Source of the DNA: Roseovarius sp. 217
GTDB lineage: Bacteria; Pseudomonadota; Alphaproteobacteria; Rhodobacterales; Rhodobacteraceae
Direction of reading: 5' to 3'
Assembly (NCBI RefSeq): GCF_000152845.1
Contig: NZ_CH902584.1
Span: 295,239 to 359,238 of the forward strand
Length of the DNA stretch: 64,000 nucleotides
The notes beneath the pieces are model-generated. The model searched no databases and had not been told where the DNA came from. It saw only the letters and a program-made list of their open reading frames with translations. Of the stretch, positions 1 through 10,169 are shown piece by piece (the first letter of the stretch is position 1; the number at the start of each line of letters is the position of its first letter). Made by a program: the position numbers and the translations under genes.

Positions 1-1
1 C

Positions 2-571
2 CTCTGGCCCGAGGAAGCCACCGCCATGGCCCGCGCGGTGCCCGCCCGGCGTCGCGAATTCGCGGCGGGCCGCCGCGCGGCGCGTATGGCCTTGGCCAGC
101 CTTGGCCACGCCCCCGCCCCCATCCCGATGCCCCCCGACCGCGCGCCGCTATGGCCTGAGGGGCTGACCGGCACGATCAGCCACGGCGCCGGTCTCTGTC
201 TCGCCTTGGTGGGCTGGTCGCGGGACTGGGCCGGGCTTGGCCTCGACCTCGAACCGGCCTTGCCCCTGCCCGAGGACACCCTGGCCACGATCTGCACCCC
301 GGCCGAGCGCCGCGCACTGGCCCAAGACCCCAGTGGCCTGCTGTCACGCGGCCTCTTTTGCGCCAAGGAAGCCACCTACAAGGCGCAATACACCCAGAGC
401 CGCAGGCTGCTTTCCTTCCACGATCTTGAGGTCAGCTTTGACGGGGCAGGCGGGTTCATCGCCCAACTCCAGCCCCCCTGCCCCCCCTTTTCACCCGCAA
501 CGCGCTTTGCCGGTCATCTGGTCCAAGCCAACGGAATCCTCGCCGCATTGGTCGCCCTGCCCCGCCTCTGA
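2..571 (+). CDS. 4'-phosphopantetheinyl transferase (EntD/Sfp type), 5' end cut by window
   Basis: Transfers the phosphopantetheine arm of CoA to a carrier-protein serine. Visible motifs are REFAAGRRAAR, TISHGAG, GLDLE (metal-binding acidic pair) and FCAKEATYKAQ (the WxxKEAxxK-like signature, with C in place of the usual aromatic shift). The reading frame is open from base 2, and the residues before the first ATG at 26 (LWPEEATA) read like normal family sequence. The true start is therefore upstream of the window, and the ATG at 26 is internal. It probably activates siderophore, PKS/NRPS or fatty-acid carrier proteins; no client gene is in view. Family assignment is firm, substrate unknown. 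Confidence 0.85.
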   Translation, partial: LWPEEATAMARAVPARRREFAAGRRAARMALASLGHAPAPIPMPPDRAPLWPEGLTGTISHGAGLCLALVGWSRDWAGLGLDLEPALPLPEDTLATICTPAERRALAQDPSGLLSRGLFCAKEATYKAQYTQSRRLLSFHDLEVSFDGAGGFIAQLQPPCPPFSPATRFAGHLVQANGILAALVALPRL

Positions 572-655
572 ACAGTCTGTTTCCAAACCCCGGCAAATAA
601 CCTGTGGCGAAATTATGGCGCGATTGCTAAATTGTGGCCAAGTTGAGACTTAATT

Positions 656-689
656 CTGTCAGGGCCGTTTGGGGGCATTCGGCTGACAG
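656..689. promoter_or_regulatory. inverted repeat upstream of the Wzz gene
   Basis: CTGTCAG at 656-662 pairs with CTGACAG at 683-689 across 20 bases, about 100 bases before the Wzz-like start. The 572-786 gap is AT-richer than its flanks. It could be a regulator site or part of the 5' untranslated region. No promoter hexamers were confidently matched. Confidence 0.25.
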
Positions 690-786
690 GATGGCACCTC
701 GCAGTTGCGGGGCCCTCCGTCAGCATCGAGTAACCCGAACGGTTTTTTGCGTTCAACAGCGTTGAAACGATACTGATAGGCAAGCC

Positions 787-2085
787 ATGAGCGCGATCCA
801 GTCCTTTCCCGATCTGATACGGCTCTTGCACCGCAAGCTCTGGCTGATCGTGCTGGTGGCTGTGGTCGGCGCAATTCTGTCGATCATCGTGGCGCTCAAT
901 CAGCCCAAGGTATTTCAGGCCACCGCCGTCATTCAGATCGAGACGCCGCAGGTCGGCAGCGATCTGGCCGGACAAACGATTGCCACCGATGCCAATCAAC
1001 GGCTGCAACTGATCGAACAGCGATTGATGGCGCGGGACAATCTGGTCAAGGTGATCGAGCGGCACGGCCTCTTTGCCAATGCCCGCGACATGCCAATGGC
1101 TGAAAAGGTGCATCAGCTGCGGATTTCCGCTCGCATCACACCGATCACCGTTGGTGTTCCCGGCATGGGTCCGGCAACGACCCCCTCGGGTCTGAGTGTG
1201 ACGGTGAATCTCAACGATCCGGTCAAGGCCGCCGAGGTGGCCAATGATTTCGTCGAGACCGTGATTGCCGAAAACCGCGAGCGGCGGATGGCGCTGGTCC
1301 GCGAAACCTTTGATTTCTTCAGTGCCGAAGAGACGCGGGTCAGTGCGCGCATCGCGGAAGTCGAAGGCGTCATCGCCGATTTCAAACGCGCCAATGCCGA
1401 ATCCCTGCCCACCAGCATCACGCCGGTCCGCGAGGAATTGCGCACCTTGAATGAAACGCTGCTTGCGCTTGATCAGCAGATCATCACGCTGGAAACCGAG
1501 GCCTCGCGCCAACGCCAAGAAGTCTTTGCCCGACAGATCGGTCAGTTGACGGAACAGCGCGCGCTGGTGGCCGGGCGCATCGCCGAGAATGAGGCGGCCT
1601 TGGCGGCGGCCCCCCGCGTCGAGCGGGAATTGGGCGCGCTCACCCGCAATCTGACCCAGTTGCAGGACCAGTTGAGCACGATCACCACCAGCCGGGTCGA
1701 GGCGGAAATGGCAAGCGTGCTGGAATCGCGCCAGCAACAAGAACGGTTCGAGATTCTGGAAACCGCGATTCCCCCCGAGTTTCCGGTCTCGGCCAGTCGC
1801 AAGAAACTGGTGATTGCGGGCGCTGTCGCCAGCCTTGTTGCCGGGATCGGATTTGCGGTTCTGCTCGAAATCATGAACCCGGCGATCCGCAGCGCGGCGC
1901 AGCTCGAACAAGAGCTGGAGATCACGCCTGTTGTGACCATCCCGATCGTGCGCCTGCGTCACGAGCGGCGGCGTCGCGCGCTCAAGATCGCCGGAACTGT
2001 GGTGATGATCCTGCTCATCGTTCCCATTCTAGTACGGTTTGCGCAGGAGCGGCTGATGCCGCTGCGGATGCTGAGCGGCAACTAA
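787..2085 (+). CDS. Wzz-type polysaccharide chain-length determinant / PCP protein
   Basis: Inner-membrane polysaccharide co-polymerase expected to set exopolysaccharide chain length. The 432-residue protein has TM1 near residues 17-38 (KLWLIVLVAVVGAILSIIVA), a long periplasmic helical region rich in Glu, Gln and Arg, and the proline-rich PPEFPVSASRKK before TM2 (about 338-360). A further hydrophobic segment near the C terminus (IAGTVVMILLIVPILV) gives three predicted membrane spans rather than the usual two. It has no kinase domain of its own. The likely kinase partner is the convergent gene at 2303-3436. The ATG at 787 is the first in frame and places TM1 normally. Confidence 0.85.
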   Translation: MSAIQSFPDLIRLLHRKLWLIVLVAVVGAILSIIVALNQPKVFQATAVIQIETPQVGSDLAGQTIATDANQRLQLIEQRLMARDNLVKVIERHGLFANARDMPMAEKVHQLRISARITPITVGVPGMGPATTPSGLSVTVNLNDPVKAAEVANDFVETVIAENRERRMALVRETFDFFSAEETRVSARIAEVEGVIADFKRANAESLPTSITPVREELRTLNETLLALDQQIITLETEASRQRQEVFARQIGQLTEQRALVAGRIAENEAALAAAPRVERELGALTRNLTQLQDQLSTITTSRVEAEMASVLESRQQQERFEILETAIPPEFPVSASRKKLVIAGAVASLVAGIGFAVLLEIMNPAIRSAAQLEQELEITPVVTIPIVRLRHERRRRALKIAGTVVMILLIVPILVRFAQERLMPLRMLSGN

Positions 2086-2086
2086 A

Positions 2087-2130
2087 GCAATTTCAGAGAA
2101 AGGGGATAGGCTTTCTCGGTTCGAAATTGC
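2087..2130. terminator. nested stem-loop directly after the Wzz gene
   Basis: GCAATTTC (2087-2094) pairs with GAAATTGC (2123-2130), and inside it GAGAAAG (2096-2102) pairs with CTTTCTC (2111-2117). It begins one base after the Wzz stop codon and sits between two convergent genes, so it probably acts as a terminator or 3' stabiliser. Neither strand has a good T-run right after the stem, so classic Rho-independence is doubtful. It could also be a dispersed repeat, which needs a genome to test. Confidence 0.45.
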
Positions 2131-2302
2131 GCCGAAAAACCAAACCGCTTCAGGCTGGCGTCCGAGTCACTTGCTGGGATCTGGCCTGTAACTGCCACGC
2201 AAGGCGCCACCCGCGCGGACCAAGTCGCGGCACGCGCGCCGCGCACCCTCTCGGACCGAGACCTTGACGGCCTCAGCCGGAGCCCCGGCGCCTCTCACCC
2301 GG

Positions 2303-3436
<1,134 letters not shown>

Positions 3437-3603
3437 GATCGCACCCCATGCCACGGCCCCGCGCCGCGGCGCGTGCCTGTGGGTCTGCCGGGGGTGGCCT
3501 GTCCTGCCATTGCTCGGTCTCCTGCCTGTTGCCTCAGGTATGGCCGGAAAATCCGGCAACAATGCGACCAAAACTCAAGGATTGTGTGCCGACGATTCAT
3601 CTC

Positions 3604-5712
3604 TCAAAAGCCGATCAGCCCAGCCCGATCCACCGCCTCTTGCAAGAATTCCTCATGGTTCGACACTGGCTGCCAGCCCAGCAGCGCCTTGGGTTTGGCA
3701 TTGTCGAACGGTGCGAAATGCGCCCGCGATTGCCAGTCTCGCCGCGACGCGCGGATCACGCCGGGGCGGCGCAGGGCATAGGTCTTGAGCGTCGATTTGA
3801 CCGCATCCGCCGCCCACATCGCCGTCAGATTGCCGGAACTCACACGAATCCGCGCGCCCAACCGCATATGGATCGCGTTGAAATAACTGCGCGCCGAGAG
3901 CGGCACATCGCCGACAAGGTTAAAGGATTGCCCTGGTGCTGCCCTGCTCTCGCCCATCCGGATGAGCGCGTCCGACACATCCCCGATCAGCACAAAAGGC
4001 AGCGGGTTGTCCCCTGATCCCCAGAGCCGCACCGCCCCCGCGCCATGCCAGCGCCCGATGCCCCAATGTTGCAACGGTCCGCCATGACCAACCACGATTC
4101 CCGGCCGCGCAATGGTCAGCGGCAGGCCATGTTCGCGCGCCATCTCCCAAAGTCTGCGCTCACATTCCGCCTTGGAGCGGGCATAGAGATTGCGGTCGCG
4201 CATATCCGGCGCGAAGGGCGTCGATTCGGTGATCACCGTCTGCGGATTGGACATGTCATAAGAGGCAATCGTGCCGGTATAGACGAATCGGCCCACACCC
4301 GCCGCCAGGGCCGCCCGCGCAATCCGGTCCGACACGGCGACGTCATTCTCCAAACACTCCTCCCAAGAGGTGCCGAGCGCGCGGGCAAGGTTGTAAACCA
4401 CCTCGACCCCCTCCATCGCGCGGCTCAGCCCGGCCTCATCGCGCAGGCTGACCGCGCAGGTCTCGACGCTCTCGGGCAGGTCGTCAAACGGGCCATGCGC
4501 CCCGCGCGACAGCACCCGCACATCCTGCCCCCGCGCCACCAGCGCGCGCGTGAGGTCGCGTCCCAAAAACCCGGTGCCGCCAATCACCAACGCCGTGGGC
4601 TTTGGCTTGCGCCGCGCCTTGGGCGCTGCCCATGTCTCGCGGCCCTGATCAGGCATCAGCGCAATCGCCGCATCAATCGCACGCATCACCGCTTCCGCCG
4701 CCACGCCGTCAAAGCGCGCATCGAGCGGCTCGCCCGTGCGGATGGCGGTATAGAACGCCTCAAACGAGCCGACAAAGCCAAGCGCATAGGGCGATTTCCG
4801 GTTGAGCGATCCGACCTGCCGCGCGGCATTTCCCGCGCCGTCGCACAGATGCCCCCAGGCCGCGCCCATCTGGCGCAGGAACGGATTGAGCACCAGATCA
4901 GCGGTGTTCTCATGGGCCACGGTCAGCACATCGGCTGCATAATCCAACCGCGCCAGACCCGAGGAACCGCGCAGGATCAGCGATCGGTCATCGACCGTTT
5001 CGACCAGTTGCAGGTTGAAGGCAAGATCAACCCCCCCCGCCTCTGCCGTGATCCGCCAGCTTTGCGGTCGCGTCCCCGCCCCCGGCAGGGCCACGGGCTT
5101 GCTCAGGTAAACCCCGGTCACGGTGACCGGCCCAAAGAGATCATGGGCAAAGGCAAAGAGATGCGGCCCGAGTTCCAGCAAGAGGTTGCGCGGTTCGCGC
5201 AAGAGCCAGAGGCCATAGGGGCCAGAGCGCAAAGGGGCCAGCGGCAAGGCCCAGGTGATCTCGGCGCTGGAAATACGGCCCAATTCGCCGCGTGCGATCT
5301 GATCCTTGAGGCGCAGATAACTGGGCAGCCCAAGAAAATTGTGACCGGCGGCAAAATACCGCCCCGCCGCCCGTGCAACACTGGCAATCCCGGCGGTCTC
5401 GTCGCCAGAGAGGGCCACCGGCTTTTCGATCAAAACATGCAGCCCCGCCGCCAGACATTTGCGCGCCAGCGCCGCGTGACTGTCGGGTGGCGTCAGGATA
5501 TGCACCGCCTCGACCGCACCGCTCGCAATCAGATCCTCGACCGAGGAAAACGCCCGCGCCCCATGCGCGCCCGCCAAGCCTTCGGCGGCAGAGGCCGACA
5601 GATCACAGACCGCCGCCAGCCGCGCCCCCGGCACCAGCTTTAACGCCTCGGCATGCCAGCCTGCGATATAGCCCGCACCAATCAGGCCCACGTTGATCAC
5701 TTTATCCGACAT
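3604..5712 (-). CDS. fused Gfo/Idh/MocA oxidoreductase and NAD-dependent epimerase
   Basis: A 702-residue two-domain protein. Residues 1 to about 365 are a Gfo/Idh/MocA sugar oxidoreductase, with NVGLIGAGYIAGWHAEAL as the Rossmann loop and LIEKPVAL holding the EKP catalytic lysine near 97. From about 373 there is an extended-SDR sugar epimerase/dehydratase, with ALVIGGTGFLGRDL, a YTGTIAS serine region and the catalytic YARSK. It ends WQPVSNHEEFLQEA, as typical epimerases do. Both halves keep their nucleotide-binding and catalytic motifs. It likely makes or tailors a nucleotide sugar for the EPS. It lies between GT2 (upstream) and the kinase gene (downstream). The exact substrate cannot be read from the sequence. 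Confidence 0.88.
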   Translation of the reverse strand: MSDKVINVGLIGAGYIAGWHAEALKLVPGARLAAVCDLSASAAEGLAGAHGARAFSSVEDLIASGAVEAVHILTPPDSHAALARKCLAAGLHVLIEKPVALSGDETAGIASVARAAGRYFAAGHNFLGLPSYLRLKDQIARGELGRISSAEITWALPLAPLRSGPYGLWLLREPRNLLLELGPHLFAFAHDLFGPVTVTGVYLSKPVALPGAGTRPQSWRITAEAGGVDLAFNLQLVETVDDRSLILRGSSGLARLDYAADVLTVAHENTADLVLNPFLRQMGAAWGHLCDGAGNAARQVGSLNRKSPYALGFVGSFEAFYTAIRTGEPLDARFDGVAAEAVMRAIDAAIALMPDQGRETWAAPKARRKPKPTALVIGGTGFLGRDLTRALVARGQDVRVLSRGAHGPFDDLPESVETCAVSLRDEAGLSRAMEGVEVVYNLARALGTSWEECLENDVAVSDRIARAALAAGVGRFVYTGTIASYDMSNPQTVITESTPFAPDMRDRNLYARSKAECERRLWEMAREHGLPLTIARPGIVVGHGGPLQHWGIGRWHGAGAVRLWGSGDNPLPFVLIGDVSDALIRMGESRAAPGQSFNLVGDVPLSARSYFNAIHMRLGARIRVSSGNLTAMWAADAVKSTLKTYALRRPGVIRASRRDWQSRAHFAPFDNAKPKALLGWQPVSNHEEFLQEAVDRAGLIGF

Positions 5713-5721
5713 TCAATTCAC

Positions 5722-6681
5722 TCACTTGTACTCGATGATCTGCATCGCATCGCCACGCCACTTGCGCAGCTTGTAGGTCACCATGCCGATCAGATTTGGA
5801 AATTTGGACAGGCTGAGAAAGAGCCCCTGATGCAGCGCGCTCCGCGTGCCCATCCCGGTGCTGCGCAACCCCTGCACCGTTTTCGCATAGGACAACGCAT
5901 AAGCCGACAAAACGCCGGCCAGCAACGGAAGCCAGAAAAGCCCGGCCACAGCCAAAAGCGGCAGAGCCAGCCCATAGGCCCAGACCCGCGCGCGTTCCCG
6001 CGCGAAATAGCCTGGGTGCATTTCCCCCACCTGCGCAAAGCCATGGCCAGAGCGCACCGCGCGCCGCCACCATTGGCCAAAGGTCCGCATCGCGGCATCG
6101 TGCCGGGTCATCGGTTCGGCCAAACGGACCAACCGCCAGCCCGCCTTGCGCAGACGTTGACAGACTTCCTCATCCTCAGAGGCGATGATCGTGCCGTCAA
6201 AGCCGCCGACGTCCTGATAGGCCGCGACCCGCACCAGCATATCGCCACCGCAGGCTGTGATCTCACCCGCAGGCCGGTGCCATTCGTGATCGCAGAGCGC
6301 GTTGAAGACCGAGGCCTCGGGGTGGATTTCCGACCGCCACCCGGTGACAAGGCCGATGCGGTCCTCCGCCATCAGCGCCGCCGCAGCCCGGTCGATCCAA
6401 CCCGGCACCACGATGCAATCGCCGTCGATGAATTGCACCGCGTCGGGCAGGTCCGGGGCCAGCGCGGCAAAGCCAGCGTTGCGCGCCCGCGCGGCGGTAA
6501 AGGGCGTGGTTGTGTCCAACTCCACCACCTCGGCCCCTGCCGCCCGCGCTGCGGCCACGCTGCCATCGCTCGAACCGCTATCGACATAAACCACCCGCAG
6601 CCCCTGCCCGCTGAGCGAGGCGAGGCTCGCCACAAGCCGCGCGCCCTCATTGCGTCCGATCAGAACAACGGCGATTTTCAT
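5722..6681 (-). CDS. family 2 glycosyltransferase
   Basis: 319-residue GT-A glycosyltransferase that adds a sugar to a lipid-linked glycan. The N-terminal strand is MKIAVVLIGRNEG, followed by YVDSGSSDGS, a QFIDGDC motif (DxD-like) and SEDEEVCQRLRKAGW (ED acceptor/catalytic region). A hydrophobic C-terminal segment near 225-250 may anchor it to the membrane. The start at 6681 is chosen because its ATG overlaps the stop of the preceding GT4 gene as ATGA; the longer frame adds 24 non-homologous residues. Sugar specificity is unknown. Confidence 0.88.
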   Translation of the reverse strand: MKIAVVLIGRNEGARLVASLASLSGQGLRVVYVDSGSSDGSVAAARAAGAEVVELDTTTPFTAARARNAGFAALAPDLPDAVQFIDGDCIVVPGWIDRAAAALMAEDRIGLVTGWRSEIHPEASVFNALCDHEWHRPAGEITACGGDMLVRVAAYQDVGGFDGTIIASEDEEVCQRLRKAGWRLVRLAEPMTRHDAAMRTFGQWWRRAVRSGHGFAQVGEMHPGYFARERARVWAYGLALPLLAVAGLFWLPLLAGVLSAYALSYAKTVQGLRSTGMGTRSALHQGLFLSLSKFPNLIGMVTYKLRKWRGDAMQIIEYK

Positions 6682-7919
6682 TCTTGCCCTTCCGGTCTGA
6701 GGTGTTTGGGGGGCACCCCCTCTGCGTAACCCTGAAAAAGAGCGGCCAGCCATGCCGCCTCGGTGTCCGAAGCAAATTCGGTCCGCACCCGGACGCGCCC
6801 CGCCTCGCCCATGACGCGACAGAGGTCGGCATCAGTGAGCAACCGACCAAGCGCCACACGCAGGGCATCGGCATCACCGGGCGGCACCAAGAGGCCGCTC
6901 ACCCCGTCCTCGACCAATTCCGGCACGCCGGCGATGCGGGTTGTCACCACCGGCACCCGCGCCGCCATCGCCTCCATCAGCACAACCGGCACGCCCTCGG
7001 CAAAGCTGGGCAGGACATGCAGCGTCGCCTCTGACAAAAGCGCCGCCACCGCGTCTTGTGACTGATAGCCGACGAACTCCACATGGTCGCCCAAACCCTG
7101 CGCCAAAGTCTCAAGCGCCGCGCGCTCTGGTCCGTCGCCCACCAGCGTTAGGCGCAGATCGGGGTGTTCGGCTATCAGTCCTTGCAGCGCCTGCAAGAGC
7201 ACCGGCACGCCTTTGACCCCCGCCAGACGGCCAACAAAAACCAAATGCGCACGCGCCTTTGGGGTCTGCGTGTCATAACGCGCCGGATCGACGCCACAAT
7301 GCACGATATGCAGCTTGTTCCAATGCTCCGGCGCGGAAAACGCCATTGCCTGCGAGCGGGCGAAGTGGCTGATACAGGCAACGAAACGCGCGCGGGCGAT
7401 CTTTTCATCCAGCCGCCAGCGATAGGGCTCATAGAAAATATCCGGCCCGTGCAGCGTGAAACTATAGGGAATGCCCGACATTTCCGACATGAGCATCGCC
7501 ACGGTGCAGCTCGATTTTGCGATGTGATTGTGCAGATGCGTCAGCCCACCGGCGCGCAAATGCTCCGCCAGAACGGCGGCTTCGGCGAGATAGATGACCT
7601 GGTAAAGCGTCGCCTTGATCCCGCCGGGGCTGGTGCGCCATGCCAGACGGAGGGCGCGCAGCCACGCCCCCGGCCTGCGCCACGCCGCCAGATGCGCCGC
7701 AATCAAACGGCGGAATGAGAGCGCGGATTCGAGCACATGAAACGTCCCCGCCGCCTCGGCCCGCTGCTCGGGTCCGGTGTGATGCTCCGCCCCGGTGCGG
7801 CGGATCGAGCAGGTCTCGACCGTGAGGCCCCGCGCCCGCAGCGCCGCCACTTCGCGCTGAATAAACGTATCGGTGGCGCGGGGATATTCGCCGGTCAGAT
7901 AGGCGATGCGCAGGGTCAT
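6678..7919 (-). CDS. family 4 glycosyltransferase
   Basis: 413-residue GT-B glycosyltransferase. The N domain begins LRIAYLTGEYPRATDTFIQ, and the HNHIAKSS and FTLHGPDIF stretches are typical acceptor-side motifs. The C domain has VFVGRLAGVKGVPVLL, the SFAEGVPVVLMEAMAARVPVV region (E-x7-E nucleotide-sugar motif) and GLLVPPGD. It overlaps both neighbours by four bases (ATGA), so it is translationally coupled to the epimerase upstream and GT2 downstream. It probably extends the EPS repeat unit. Confidence 0.9.
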   Translation of the reverse strand: MTLRIAYLTGEYPRATDTFIQREVAALRARGLTVETCSIRRTGAEHHTGPEQRAEAAGTFHVLESALSFRRLIAAHLAAWRRPGAWLRALRLAWRTSPGGIKATLYQVIYLAEAAVLAEHLRAGGLTHLHNHIAKSSCTVAMLMSEMSGIPYSFTLHGPDIFYEPYRWRLDEKIARARFVACISHFARSQAMAFSAPEHWNKLHIVHCGVDPARYDTQTPKARAHLVFVGRLAGVKGVPVLLQALQGLIAEHPDLRLTLVGDGPERAALETLAQGLGDHVEFVGYQSQDAVAALLSEATLHVLPSFAEGVPVVLMEAMAARVPVVTTRIAGVPELVEDGVSGLLVPPGDADALRVALGRLLTDADLCRVMGEAGRVRVRTEFASDTEAAWLAALFQGYAEGVPPKHLRPEGQE

Positions 7920-8815
7920 GCCGCGCCCTCCGCCGCGCGCGCAAACGCCGTCTCGAAATCGTCTTGCGGCTGCCAGCCCAGCGCCAATTCCGCCGCTGCG
8001 ATATCATAGCGGAGCGGCCGCATCCGCGCGCGCAGCACAGCGGGGCGCAAGAGACCCGGCACGCGCGCGCCCAAGGGCGAGAGCAACCCTGCCAAGGGTG
8101 CCAGCAGTCGCCAGTTGAACGGCACCACATGGCGCGGCCATCCTGTGCGCCGCAGGGCGTCCACATACCGCGCCCGCGTCGGCAGGTCCGCGCCCAGAAT
8201 ATTGAGCGCACGCCCCTCGCCCGGTGCCTCTGCCGCCAGAACAAAGGCGCGGGCGCAATCGGCCAGCGACACCACCGGCACCTCGCCGCCCCGCTCCATC
8301 AGGATCAGCGTGCCCCCGATCCCCGGCCCCAGATGGGCATTCATCACCCGCCCCGGCCCAAGGATCGCACCGGGGCGCAAAATGGTGTGGCGCAGGCCAC
8401 TCTCGCGCAACATCGCCTCTTGCGCCAGCTTGGCGCGGGCATAGGCGTCCCGCCGCTGCGGCCGGTCTTCCAGCGGCGTTGCCTCGGTGACAACGCCCAG
8501 CGCATCGGCGCTGTAGACGACAATCGAACTCGCCAGTACCAGACGCGGCGGCAAAGGCTGCGCCTGCATCGCCGCAATGAGGTGGCGCGTGGCGGTGAGC
8601 GTGTCGCGGTCCTGCACGGCCCAGTCCCCCGAGAGCGCCCCGGCCAGATGGATCACGCAGTCAATCCCGTCGAGCATGTCGCCCACCCCGCCCGCCGCCA
8701 GATCCACCTCGGCGCGCGTCACGCCCCGCACCGCATGACCCCGCGCGCGGGCCTCTGCGACCACTGCCCGGCCCAGAAACCCGCCTGCACCGGTGACAAC
8801 TAGGCTCAGACCCAT
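7916..8815 (-). CDS. NAD-dependent epimerase/dehydratase (extended SDR)
   Basis: 299-residue sugar-nucleotide-type SDR. GLSLVVTGAGGFLGRAVV holds the GxxGxxG loop, then comes a VIHLAGALS segment, LASSIVVYS and the catalytic YARAK. It ends with LGWQPQDDFETAFA, matching epimerase C termini. The start at 8815 is chosen because it places the Rossmann loop at the N terminus; a longer frame adds about 100 residues with no epimerase character. Its start overlaps the end of the oxidoreductase gene upstream by 10 bases. With that gene it repeats the domain order of the fused protein at 3604-5712. Confidence 0.85.
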   Translation of the reverse strand: MGLSLVVTGAGGFLGRAVVAEARARGHAVRGVTRAEVDLAAGGVGDMLDGIDCVIHLAGALSGDWAVQDRDTLTATRHLIAAMQAQPLPPRLVLASSIVVYSADALGVVTEATPLEDRPQRRDAYARAKLAQEAMLRESGLRHTILRPGAILGPGRVMNAHLGPGIGGTLILMERGGEVPVVSLADCARAFVLAAEAPGEGRALNILGADLPTRARYVDALRRTGWPRHVVPFNWRLLAPLAGLLSPLGARVPGLLRPAVLRARMRPLRYDIAAAELALGWQPQDDFETAFARAAEGAA

Positions 8816-9960
8816 GCTGCCACCTCCATCGGGGCGCAGCGGCTCTCGATCTCCGCCACGCCGCTTGGACCCTGAAGCGCCAGTGTCACCTCGGTCAGAT
8901 GCAGCGCCATGGCATTTGTCAACCGACAGGCGCGCCCCTCGGCCAAAGCCGCCAGCATCTCGGCAGGACCAAGGGCGAAATTCATCGACGCCGCCCCCCA
9001 CCGCCCCACCTTGGGATGCGAGGGCCCACGCGCGCGGATGCGCTGCCCGATGGGATGCTCGATCAGCCTGCGCCGCAGGGTGAACCGCCGGAAGAACCGC
9101 ACGGCCGCCGCATTGTCCCATACCTCGCGCACCTGCAACACGCCCTCGTCACCAAAGACCCGCAGGCGGTGATCATGAGAGGCCACAATCGAGCATGTGA
9201 GCCGCGCCACCGGGCCATTCTCGAAGGTAAGCACAGTAACCGAAACATCGGGTGCCCCCGCCGCACCCGGTTTATCGGGGATGACCTCGGCAGAGGCCGA
9301 CACGACCCGCGTCACGCTGCCGAACATGGCGATCAGCCAACTCAGGACATAGCCCGCATGCTCCAGCGTGCAGCCAACCGCGAATTCATCGGCATGGGGC
9401 CACGCTGCCCCACTCTCGCTCTGCCATTTGGCATAGGGGGCCTGCGGGATAAAACCGTCATCCATCTCGGCATAGATCAGCCGGGGCGTGCCCGCCACAC
9501 CGCGCCGCACCGCGCCAATCAGCACCTGTGCCGCCTCGCCCAGCACCGACGACGGCGCAGAGGCCAGCATGAGCCCCTGCGCCGCTGCCAGATCATGCAG
9601 CGCGCGGGCCTGCGCGACGTCAAGCGTCAGCGGCTTTTCGCACCAGACGTGATGGCCTGCCTCAAGACAGGCGCGGCTCACGGCATAATGCGCCGCAGGG
9701 TTCGTGAGGTTCAGCACCACATCGCCGGGGCTGAGCCGCGCCAAGAGCGCCGCGAGGGTCGCGTCGGTCGCAACGCCCCAATGCGCCGCAAATTTGGCCA
9801 GCCGCGCGGGATCATGGTCATGGGCGGCGATCACGGCAATCTCGGGATGGGCCGCGAGCGACCGCATGTAGAGATCGGCCACGAATCCGCAGCCCACCAG
9901 CGCCACGCGCCCCAGCCGTGTCTCTCGGCTGCTGCTCCCTCTGCCCTCTGCCTGCATCAT
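8806..9960 (-). CDS. Gfo/Idh/MocA family oxidoreductase
   Basis: 384-residue NAD(P)-dependent sugar oxidoreductase, first gene of the leftward EPS operon. GRVALVGCGFVADLYMRSL is the dinucleotide-binding loop, HHVWCEKPLTLD carries the EKP motif with the catalytic lysine, and LEHAGYVLSWLIAMFG fits the conserved C-domain histidine region. The first 16 or so residues are polar and unconserved, so translation might start at the second ATG. It likely oxidises or reduces a sugar or nucleotide sugar used by the glycosyltransferases downstream. Confidence 0.85.
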   Translation of the reverse strand: MMQAEGRGSSSRETRLGRVALVGCGFVADLYMRSLAAHPEIAVIAAHDHDPARLAKFAAHWGVATDATLAALLARLSPGDVVLNLTNPAAHYAVSRACLEAGHHVWCEKPLTLDVAQARALHDLAAAQGLMLASAPSSVLGEAAQVLIGAVRRGVAGTPRLIYAEMDDGFIPQAPYAKWQSESGAAWPHADEFAVGCTLEHAGYVLSWLIAMFGSVTRVVSASAEVIPDKPGAAGAPDVSVTVLTFENGPVARLTCSIVASHDHRLRVFGDEGVLQVREVWDNAAAVRFFRRFTLRRRLIEHPIGQRIRARGPSHPKVGRWGAASMNFALGPAEMLAALAEGRACRLTNAMALHLTEVTLALQGPSGVAEIESRCAPMEVAAWV

Positions 9961-10103
9961 TACCCCTGTATCTTGCGCCTCGGATAATCACAGGATCATG
10001 GCAACAATCCGACCATTTCCCTACAGTTTCAAGCCTTTGCACGCCCCTGATGCAACGCGGGCACAGTCGCCCACCGCGTCGCCGCAAAAGCTGCACATTT
10101 TCG

Positions 10104-10127
10104 CCCTAGTGTCACCACGCACTAGGG
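10104..10127. promoter_or_regulatory. perfect 8-bp inverted repeat in the divergent EPS promoter region
   Basis: CCCTAGTG (10104-10111) and CACTAGGG (10120-10127) are separated by 8 bases. They lie in the 209-base gap between the divergent leftward EPS operon and the WecG-like gene, about 43 bases before the latter's GTG. Likely an operator, or a leader hairpin of the rightward transcript. Confidence 0.4.
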
Positions 10128-10169
10128 TAGATATAGCACCAAAGGCCGCGACTTTCGTAGGGGAATCGG

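Noticed and set aside
4045..5643. Long plus-strand frame opposite the fused oxidoreductase-epimerase
   Set aside because: Composition is Arg/Gln/His-rich shadow sequence with no motifs; the minus-strand protein has two intact enzyme domains.
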